NCBI GenBank assembly: GCA_009602725.1
Contig: WELB01000049.1
Location: forward strand, 45,303 to 109,302
Reading direction: 5' to 3'
From: Spirogloea muscicola
Taxonomy: Eukaryota; Streptophyta; Zygnematophyceae; Spirogloeales; Spirogloeaceae
Length of the DNA: 64,000 nt
A model generated the notes under the pieces. That model had not been told where the DNA came from. It did not search any database and saw nothing but the letters and a program-made list of their open reading frames with translations. Each line of letters begins with the position of its first letter. Position 1 is the stretch's first letter. Positions 56,958 to 64,000 of the stretch are shown here, in pieces. The translations under genes were made by a program, and so were the position numbers.

Positions 56958-57324
56958 AACCCAGTGGGCCTTCGTCGCAGGACCGTTCGCCGCCGCCCTC
57001 GCCTGACGGCATGCCGCTCCGGCAGCGAGCCTGGCGGCCGCCGCGCCGGAGCTCTTCGGCCGTGTGAGTGCCGTGCTGCGGCGAAGCGCAAGCCGGGCGC
57101 ACCCAAAGGCCAGTCGCCGCCGCGGGCATCGCGACGGGCGCAGCTCGCGCGGCGTCCGCGCGCACTCACTCTCGCCTCGCGCCGAGGCAGCGGAGTCCGC
57201 TGCCGCCGCCGCCGCCGCCGGCGCAAACGCCGCCGCCGCCGGCGGCCATGGCGGTCCAGCGGCCTCCCAGCCGAGAAGCGCTCGCCGGGGAGAAGTGGCC
57301 CCGGGAGGACGGGCCGGGCTGAAA
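56958..57324. other. GC-rich upstream region of SEX4
   Basis: CpG-dense with a GCC/CCG repeat at about 57200-57245. Probably promoter or start exon of SEX4 (-). Its open frames are Arg/Ala-rich and not recognisable. Confidence 0.4.
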
Positions 57325-57415
57325 CGTCAAGCGCGGCCAGATTAACTGGTGGCTGGGAGAGGCCAGCCCAAAAGAATGGACAAGGTCTGAAGGAGTCGGA
57401 GTGCTAAGGAAACCG
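57325..57415 (-). repeat. Solo hairpin repeat (CCAGTTAATCTGG subtype)
   Basis: A minus copy: GCGCGGCCAGATTAACTGG, then GGCTGGGAGAGGCCAGCCC, then GAATGGACAAGGTCTGAAGG. Almost identical to those near 27.57 and 34.53 kb. It has no LINE coding sequence beside it, and sits in the promoter-proximal island of SEX4. Confidence 0.85.
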
Positions 57416-57473
57416 CCGTGACGTCGGAGAGACGACGGCGGCCAGAGCGGCCACATACAAGGCCAGCAAGCCC

Positions 57474-57773
57474 ATGTTCCCGCGACGAAGGCACGCCAGC
57501 CCCGACGAGCACGACTGCAGGCCGCCTGCTGCTGCGGCCTCCCCGCTCGGCACGCCGCACAAGCAGAGGCAGCACGGAGAGGCCGCCGGCCGAGGCCCGG
57601 ATGCCGCACGGCGGGCAGCACCCACCTCCACCACCAGCCGCAGCTCGCCCACGGTGCTGGTGCATGGGCCGAGCGAGCTGCCGAAACACCGACTTGCGGC
57701 GGCGCAAGACCGAGAGGCACGCGCCGGCAAGCCCATCTCGGCTGGGAAGACCATCCTCGCACGTCGTGCATAA
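57474..57773 (+). CDS. Possible short host exon, unrecognised
   Basis: An ATG-led frame of 99 residues in a GC-rich island: MFPRRRHASPDEHDCRPPAA at the start and PTVLVHGPSELPKHRLAAAQ then GKPISAGKTILARRA at the end. The second half looks more protein-like than the first. It could be the first exon of a plus-strand gene that continues towards 58.3 kb, but I find no convincing next exon. Confidence 0.2.
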   Translation: MFPRRRHASPDEHDCRPPAAAASPLGTPHKQRQHGEAAGRGPDAARRAAPTSTTSRSSPTVLVHGPSELPKHRLAAAQDREARAGKPISAGKTILARRA

Positions 57774-58439
57774 CCTAGCCTGGCGGTCACTCAACCGAGG
57801 CTTGGAAGCAGGGACCTAGGAATCCAAGTGTCAGACTGCGGCTGGTACGCTGTGATCACCACGCCGGCAGTCCAAGTAGTGCCTGCTTTTGCTTCACAAT
57901 ACCCACCGCGAGGCCAGCACTGGAGGTCGACGCTGGGCCTTCACACGCTTGGGGACAATCATGTCAAGTGATGCACGCTTTCCGCGGCCCGCGGCCAGGT
58001 TGTGCGCCCACAAAGATGGATGCAGCGTGACATTGCCCTTGAGCGTCCGTGGTAATGGGCACCTTATCCTTACCTCTACATTTACACGGCAGCCAATGTC
58101 TCACATCAAAGTCGCCAGGTACGTCGCAGGAGCTGGTTGCACCAGGTCAGGGAAAGAGTCGGGGGTGGGAGCTTGGTGGAAGCAAGCAAGACTACACGCA
58201 CGAAGAAGCAGGAGACTTGCTGCAGCTTGCAGGGGGGTGCACGCGAGCCAAGCATTGCGTAGTGGCCGGACTTCGTTGCGAAACTCCACCTGGTGACTGT
58301 GGCATGCCTCTGCTGGACCTCGTCTGCTCGTGCGACGTCAGTCAAGGGGCTGTGACTGGCGAGGCACAGCCGCAAAGGAACCCAGTCCAGCCCCGGAGAA
58401 GTGGCTCACGAGATTGGGCCCGCAAGGCTGAGGCGGATC

Positions 58440-59587
58440 ATGCACCGCGAGGCGGCGTGGGCGAGCATGCATGCACCACCTGCAGCGACGACGCCGCCGC
58501 CGCCGCCGCCGCCGCCGCCTCACCGCCGCCGCCGGCTGGCTCCGCCATCTCCCGCGGCGCTCGCGGCCGCGCTGGCGTCGGACCTGTACCACGGCGTTCT
58601 TGCTTTCCGCAAGCAAGCACGCGGAGGCCCTCCAACGCGGGCCGCGAGAGTGGCCCCCAACGTCAGGTGCACTCCGACGAGGCGACGCTTCGCTCCGTCT
58701 GTGGTCGACGCTCGCTGGCCGTCTAGCCAGGCGCCTTGGCAAAGCGGGCGCCTGTGAACCACGCTCCGAGCATGCCTACGTCTGAGCTGAACAGGCTGCT
58801 ATCGATGGAGGAGCAGCAGCACTGCGCTACACCAAATCAGACGTCAATCATGCGTGCTGTGCATGCCTCTGCACACACGCGCACAGCAGCTATTCGCACT
58901 GACAGCTTGGCAGGAGCCTGAGACAGCCGCGGCGCACGACAAGGGGATGGCGCAACTGGCAAAAGACACAGGCGCACAAGAGGCCCACCATGATAATGCA
59001 GCACAGTCGAAATTTGAGCAAGTGCTCGCGCATGCCGAGCAGGCCATAGAGCACACCGCTGATTCGATTGAGCAATATTGGTCAAGAGTGCGAGAGGCTT
59101 TGTACGATGCAAAACGGGAGGCTGTCAAGGAGTACGAGCGAGCAGCCGAAGCAAACCATGCGCGGTACGAGGAATCCAAGAGGCATGTGGAAGAAGCTAA
59201 GCAGTACACTGGAGAGGCGGCAGGCGAGGCAAGGCGGCGAGCTGAAGTGGCAACTGAACGAGCCAGGCTCGAGGCCGTTGAGAAGGCTGAACGAGCCCGG
59301 CAACTAGCGGCGGAGCTAGAGGGCAAGCTAGCCCACATTCTAGAGAAGGTAAGACCAATTGCAGGACCGGTGCACCTCAGCCCTACCAACTGCGACCTGA
59401 CCCCAATCAACCGCGCAACCTTTCCAGCAGGTTGAAAATGAGTGACATCTGATTGGGCGCATCCAAGATAATCTGTTCATCGGTCGTCGATTTCCTGTGC
59501 CTGATCTTAGCAGCCCTGCTGCAGGTCAGAGACTACATGAGGGACATCATGAAGTCGAGAAAGGGTGAGGGCCTTGGGCAAGAGTGA
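58440..59587 (+). CDS. Charged helical (LEA-like/coiled-coil) protein
   Basis: The first exon starts at an ATG at 58440 in a GC-rich island with a CCG repeat: MHREAAWASMHAPPAATTPP, a proline run, then ALAAALASDLYHGVLAFRKQ, like a plastid or mitochondrial targeting region. After a CAG acceptor near 58902, a long helical exon reads AWQEPETAAAHDKGMAQLAK, YWSRVREALYDAKREAVKEY, ESKRHVEEAKQYTGEAAGEA and ERARQLAAELEGKLAHILEK, ending before GTAAGA at about 59349. The last exon reads VRDYMRDIMKSRKGEGLGQE with stop at 59587. The repeated A/E/K-rich 11-residue-like pattern resembles group 3 LEA or apolipoprotein-like helices. Such proteins protect membranes and enzymes in drying, but composition alone does not prove it. 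Joining of exon 1 is tentative. Confidence 0.55.
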
Positions 59588-60282
59588 CTGCGCAACCAAT
59601 ATCCAGTGATCGCCCCTGCCAATCAACCTCCTATACCTGGGGGGCGACAAGACTAGTGATGCCCTAAACTCCAACACCATCTGCTGGCCATGCTGGATCA
59701 AGCCTGGTACACTCACCTGTCGACACAGGTCTAAGCGTCCGGTATACATGACACACCCTGCACCAGTACTTGGAGCCCCCTGAAATGGCAACAGAAACCC
59801 TCGTGAGAGTGGCTGCTATACAAAACCACCTCCATGGCAGCTTGCTGGACAATCTAGTCTGGTGCGGCAGGCGAGCTGTCTGGAGACGTCCATCTTTAGT
59901 GGCCTGGCGCGAGCGAGCTCCACAGCAAGGGACTGATGAAAGACTAGCTTGCAGCCGACTGCGAAGGCTGTCCTTTCCCGTGAAGTGCTCGAAGCTCTTG
60001 GTCCACCGATCTCATGATCATTGGAGTCCACCTCGTGGACTCCATAGCTTGATTTTGGGGTTTGCCACAGCACAATACGCTCTTGTTGCGTAAGGGTGGT
60101 CTCAGAAAATGAATCTTATGTGTAAGTGCTAAATTGTGCACACTGGGTCCAGTGGCTCATGGAGCACCAGTGAGCAACGGCTCAATCTCAGGAGGAGGAT
60201 GAAGAAAAGCCAAAGCGTGCTGGCCAGGCACGGCTCGGCAAAAGACTGGGAACTCAGAGGCGGACATGGGTACGAGGTGCAT
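59588..60282. other. Convergent 3' flanks, no gene seen
   Basis: Between the stops of the helical-protein gene (+) and the CaaX protein (-). Short frames only; presumably 3' UTRs. A 10-bp inverted word (GAGTCCACCTCGTGGACTC) is visible at about 60024-60042. Confidence 0.4.
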
Positions 60283-61325
60283 TCACAATATTGTACAAAC
60301 GCAACACTTGCTCTGCTTTGGCAACGTGACCACCGTCGACGTCCCCGGCTCTGAGAAGAGTAGCGGCTCTGCCAGCGGTCGTTGATACTGCGGCTTTCGC
60401 TTCTCCAAGTACTCCTGCCACTCCTGCTCGACGCTCCGCACTGGACCAGTCCTAGCCTCCGGTAGCTGAGCCTGGGCCTGCTTGGTCTCAAACAAGAGGT
60501 CCTCCCGGCTCCCCCACCGCAGGCTGTCATTGGGAGGCCGCGCAAGGCGAGGATATGGGGCCCGTGTTGGCGCCTGGACCGAGGTTTGAAACGTCACTGC
60601 CTCCCGCAGGTTCTGCACAAGCGTCACCTCGCGGTAGACCTTGTCTGCTTCCGCCAGGAGCTCCAACGCCTGCATCAATATCGTGGATGATTAAACGCCG
60701 TGCAAAGGGGTAGAGGCTCGGCAATGGGTTCCCGACGTGCCCTTGCAGACACTGAAGATGGCTGCTACTGCCGTCGCATACGCCATCAGCTCCCCCAGAG
60801 GCAAGGCCGGCTGCGAGTCGAGATTCCGGAGGCTGTTTGCATGCTGTTCTGACGCAGTCGTCACCCTGGCGCGCATGGTGGTCATGCGCGGTGCCAGCAG
60901 ACGAGCGTTCACCTTGTGCTCGTGGCCGTGCCGGGCCTCCTCGAGCGCGATCTGAGCGAGGCCGCGGCGCGGCGCAGGCGCGTCAGCACAGGGCTCGCCA
61001 CACAGGGCTCTCCTGGTCGCAATTTATGATGCCGTTTTGGCATGGCTCTAGGCTGACGGTCGGGGGGAGGTCCAAGGGAAGGCCAGCAGCCCCTTCGAGG
61101 GAGAGTGGCCATGACGGCAGCCGCGACGAGTACGGCGGCAGAAGCGGCGGCGTTGGCGGCAGCGGCTGGGGGGGGCCCACGGCTGAAGGTGCTCACCCTG
61201 CGCAGGCGGTACTCCTCCTCCTCCAGCAGGCGCGCCTCGTCGGCCAGCACCTTCACGGTGATGCGCTGTCGCCCCAGCGGCTGCTGCCGCGCCGCGCCGA
61301 AGGCGCTCGGCGACGGCGCCGCCAT
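60283..61325 (-). CDS. Small CaaX-box protein, possibly plant-type G-protein gamma-like
   Basis: Exon 1 (61325-61197) starts with an ATG and codes 43 residues: MAAPSPSAFGAARQQPLGRQ, RITVKVLADEARLLEEEEYR. It ends on a GTGAGC donor. Exon 2 starts at a CAG acceptor near 60953 with IALEEARHGHEHK, and may run on through LPLGELMAYATAVAAIFSVC. The last exons (from about 60671) read ALELLAEADKVYREV, LREAVTFQTSVQAPTRAPYP and EWQEYLEKRKPQYQRPLAEP, and end KQSKCCVCTIL, stop at 60283. CTIL is a C-terminal CaaX box (Leu end: geranylgeranyl), with extra cysteines that may be palmitoylated. Plant G-gamma subunits share the N-terminal helix of the form RI...LE.EA.FLEEEL and a KxCxCxIL-like end. The middle here is longer than in canonical G-gamma. 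Membrane attachment is likely; the G-gamma identity is only a suggestion. Confidence 0.45.
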
Positions 61326-61355
61326 GCCGGGCCCCGGCCCCGGCGGCCCAGCGCC

Positions 61356-61411
61356 NNNNNNNNNNNNNNNNNNNNNNNNNNNNNNNNNNNNNNNNNNNNN
61401 NNNNNNNNNNN
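61356..61411. other. Assembly gap (56 N)
   Basis: Unknown bases just upstream of the CaaX gene start, followed by a run of G, so probably a hard-to-read GC-rich promoter region. Confidence 1.
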
Positions 61412-61560
61412 GGGGGGGGGGGGGTTCTGCCACGGGTGGGAAAGACCCACCAGCTGGCAGTCACGGGGGCGCCGGTTCGAACCCGCGCGGCGCCTCCGAG
61501 TGCTTTTCCCAAGCCCGCGAGCAAATCCCCGGGGGGCTGGGGGGGGTAAAATTATCGCCG
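61412..61560. other. G-run and box-B-like sequence next to gap
   Basis: After a G-run the text contains CCGGTTCGAACCCGCG (about 61469-61484). This matches the polymerase III box B word GGTTCGANNCC, but the T-arm stem is imperfect, no box A or cloverleaf is visible, and the 5' part is in the gap. It could be the end of a tRNA-derived SINE. Confidence 0.2.
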
Positions 61561-61920
61561 GAGCCGCCACCACCCCCGCCTGGTCACCCGCCCCAGTCTG
61601 GGGCATTCGCCCACCGATTTGAGCCCCCCCCCTTCCCCCTCTGTTGCCGCTCCCCTGCCCCGCTCCTCCATGAAGCGACGCGTGTCCGCCGCCAGACTGG
61701 CCCGCAGGCGGGGCCCTCAGGTGCCGGTTCTGTGGCAGCCCCCCCCACGCCCGCCCCAAGCTGCCATGGCAGGCAAGGCCCCCGGCAGTGCTTCGCTGCC
61801 CGCCTGCCGTCTACAGTGCTGCGAAGGGCCCTCGAGCCGCTAGCCGCCACGCTCGGCCCCGGCGCCGCCGCCTGCGCCACCCCAACTCTCCGCCGGCACG
61901 GCTTTCCCCACTCCGCAGAT
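61561..61920. other. GC-rich island, no gene recognised
   Basis: Pro/Ala/Arg-rich frames on both strands, no family resemblance. Possibly the distal promoter of the CaaX gene or a first exon of another gene. Confidence 0.3.
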
Positions 61921-62480
61921 CAGGAATGTGAGCTCTTCCAAATGGGAAAGCTCGTCCACATTGAGAGCAGTGGCTGTGAGAAGAACTGGCTCTTCCAATG
62001 GGGGCAAGGGCTGTAAGAAGCCAGCCCAAAAAAGAATTGACAAGGTTCGAAGGGGCCTAAGTACGAAGGGGCCAGAGGCGCTAGCTCTGAACCAGGGAAG
62101 GATGAATCACTCGATAACAACGAGTGAGGAGCCTCAAATCCGACAGACTAGCTGGCGGAAAACAATCCCCCTGACGAAAGCCAGAGGCAGCAGCGAGAGC
62201 ACGGCCAGCACGCAGGTGCAAAGCGTGGGCCAGGGATCGCTGAAGGGATACGGCTAGTCGCATGCTATAGACTTGGGCCAACGAGCCAGCGGCGTTGATG
62301 TCAGCCTGCTCACCTCGCCTGCGGGACCCAGAGCGTCTCGCAAGCCTGGCCAGCAGGTCGAGCCACTGGGACCCGAGAGCCCCGTGCACATCCACGGCCA
62401 GGGGTACGAACTCGTCCTCAGCCGGGTGGTCAGCGTGCTTGGCGGCCTTGACGCGAGCGGCGTTTGCCGCAGCATGGCCA
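61921..62480 (-). mobile_element. LINE 3' fragment (minus) with two hairpin copies
   Basis: Hairpin copies, minus, at about 61925-61975 and 61985-62060 (GGCTGTAAGAAGCCAGCCC, GACAAGGTTCGAAGGGGCC). The LINE tail follows on the minus strand from about 62470 down to 62110: KHADHPAEDEFVPLAVDVHG, SQWLDLLARLARRSGSRRRG, SMRLAVSLQRSLAHALHLRA, AAASGFRQGDCFPPASLSDL and RLLTRCY. The frame is open across some 120 codons, so this copy is fairly young, but truncated at the 5' side. Confidence 0.8.
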
Positions 62481-63110
62481 GCCCTCAGCTGTGAGAGGCC
62501 AGCCCAAAGAAATGGATCCAAAGGAATGGACAAGGTCTGAAAGGGCCGGATGGCGCGAGAAGCAAGATTCAAAACGCAGTAAGCTCATGTAATCTGCAAA
62601 TGTAAGCTCATCCATAGCGTGCGGGAAAAGAACGCGGCTGCTGATATCTAAAGAGCGGGAAAGGAGGGACAAAGTCCAGAGGGCCGAAAGGCGCTAAGAG
62701 CACTGAGCTATGGGGTTACTAAGCTCGCATCCGCTGTAGTCTCTTGCATAGCTGTGTGCCATTCGGCCCTTTGAACCTTGTCTACTCTTTCTAGGCTGGC
62801 ATTTTACAGCCCCGGCCTTACACTGGAGGAGCTGTTGTTGTGCAAGAGACTCCAGCGATTGGGCGCTAGTAATCCCAGGACAGCAGCCGCAAGTCTGAGT
62901 AACTTGCAGCAAAGAAGATACTGCTCTTCCAGAGCAAGGCAACGGCTGCCAGAGGCCAGCCCTAAGCAATGCACAAGGCCTGAATAGAAGTGAGCTCTTC
63001 CAAAAGCAGCGGGGGCTGTGAAAAGCCACCCCGGGAAATATGGACAAGGTCCAAAGGGCCGAAAGGCGCCAAAAGCACAGCTATGCTAGAAACTACAGCA
63101 CAGAGGAGCT
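62481..63110. repeat. Cluster of hairpin-repeat copies
   Basis: Minus copies near 62485-62560 (GAGGCCAGCCCAAAG, GACAAGGTCTGAAAGGGCC), 62660-62700 (partial), 62930-62985 and 62995-63070 (GAAAAGCCACCCCGGG, GGACAAGGTCC). A plus copy lies near 62765-62850 (GAACCTTGTCTACTC, stem AGGCTGGC...AGCCCC). All are older than the 41-kb copies. Confidence 0.65.
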
Positions 63111-64000
63111 GAAAGGGAAAGGCGTCCCCCCACCCTGCTGGCCATTTGCATTTGCAGCAGCGTCCGTAGAATCACGCCCGCCGCCATGGCTCCACCGAGT
63201 GGGCGGCTCCACTGTCCGGCCCGGGCAGGTCGCTGTGGAGGGCTGGCCAGTGTGGATCTGCTGCGAGCTGGACCCAGATCTCACACCAATAATGCTGGCG
63301 CTGCTTCTCATATACGTCAACGCAAGGGAGCGCAGCAATTGCTGGTGCAAAGAATGGGCTCAAGTGACTGAAGCCCTATGCTGAGGGGGTTTTTGAGGCC
63401 ACGGTGCGAGAGACACCAGCCATACGACGCTCTAACTGCCACAGTGCTGCAAGCTCCAACTCCAGTTTAGGGGACAAATCTGGAGCCATCGTTGTGGATA
63501 CTGCTTTACTTACAACAAAGAGCAGCATTGGCTTGTGGGCACTCTTTGCCAAGCAAAGGACGGAGTTACACCGTGCAGGAGCTGCTCGTCCTCCGCATGG
63601 CATGTCTGGCCATCTGCTCTTCCAGTGCATGTTGCACCATGCAAACTGCAAATGAGCTGGCTTTCTTCGCCCGCTGGCAATACACCACCGCTGTAGTGCC
63701 AAAGCTGCAGCTTCAGTGCCCAGCCCTCCGACTGCAAGCCTTATGGAGCAGGCACAGGCACTGGTGTCTCCATGTCAGTCCGAGAATTGGCAGCCATGCC
63801 TCCGTAATGGCTGCGCCACAAGTCCAGACATCTTGCACTATACTCCTGCTATATTGATCAGGCTCCAGATGTGGAGCTTGCCTCAACATGGGGAGCGCCA
63901 GACCAGGTCCACAGTCAATCACAAGAGCAGCACTAAATGGCGCCACAAGGCTGGTTTCCTACGTGCTGCAACTTTCTTTGGCTAAGCAATACATGGTTCG
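63111..64000 (-). CDS. Fragment of a possible protein kinase-like gene (runs off window)
   Basis: A minus-strand frame at about 63946-63780 reads SAALVIDCGPGLALPMLRQA, PHLEPDQYSRSIVQDVWTCG and AAITEAW. The spacing recalls the activation segment and helix F of protein kinases (DFG ... APE ... YS...DVWSLG...E). Here DFG would be DCG and APE would be APH, so it could be a pseudokinase or pure chance. Downstream on the same strand a frame ends KLELELAALWQLERRMAGVS, stop near 63376. No catalytic loop is visible within the window. Weak call. Confidence 0.25.

Overview
The window is nuclear DNA of a photosynthetic green eukaryote (Viridiplantae), most likely a green or early-diverging streptophyte alga. 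The evidence is a SEX4-type starch phosphatase, a plastid-type cyclophilin (CYP28/CYP26-2 class), a plant-type GT14/DUF266 glycosyltransferase, an ankyrin-CbxX AAA protein of plant architecture, HAP2, nuclear-encoded complex I PSST, spliceosomal introns, and a short mitochondrial (nad2) insertion. First exons and promoters are very GC-rich (often GCC/GGC runs coding Ala or Pro), whereas introns and intergenic DNA are much closer to balanced. The species cannot be fixed from sequence alone.

Host genes from left to right: 3' part of an ankyrin-AAA+ gene (+, 1-2530); site-2 protease (-, 3270-7660) head-to-head with an unrecognised helical-protein gene (+, 7938-8990); NDUFS7/PSST of complex I (-, 9353-10529, fully resolved in three exons); a repeat-rich block (11.1-16.4 kb); an unrecognised low-complexity gene (+, about 16.4-18.8 kb); a NUMT of nad2 (19.5-19.9 kb); an ankyrin protein with a C-terminal membrane anchor (-, 20380-21746); a GT14 glycosyltransferase (-, 23174-25541); repeats (26-30.7 kb); an intronless HEXIM-like gene (+, 31099-32136); an unrecognised multi-exon gene (+, 34967-38020); a cyclophilin (-, 38769-40196); repeats and a Ty1/copia fossil (40.3-46.9 kb); a sequence gap; the gamete fusogen HAP2/GCS1 (+, 48122-53082, fourteen exons resolved) convergent with the glucan phosphatase SEX4 (-, 53803 to about 56.9 kb); a charged helical (LEA-like) gene (+, 58440-59587); a small CaaX-box protein reminiscent of plant G-gamma (-, 60283-61325); and a kinase-like fragment running off the right end.

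The accessory DNA is dominated by one system. 5'-truncated LINE copies carry a restriction-like-endonuclease-type C-terminal domain, and a much more numerous short repeat (roughly fifty copies by eye, both strands) is built around a GGGCTGGC...GCCAGCCC stem-loop that sits in the 3' UTR of several of the LINE copies. Copies are chained end to end, nested and folded back on one another, which suggests insertion at or near their own 3' hairpins. A ~150-bp module of this family occurs four times nearly unchanged, so activity was recent.

The most interesting items are the HEXIM-like gene outside animals, the self-nesting RLE-LINE/hairpin family, the complete HAP2 gene with a GC-AG intron, and the G-gamma-like CaaX protein. 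There is no CRISPR, operon or bacterial content.
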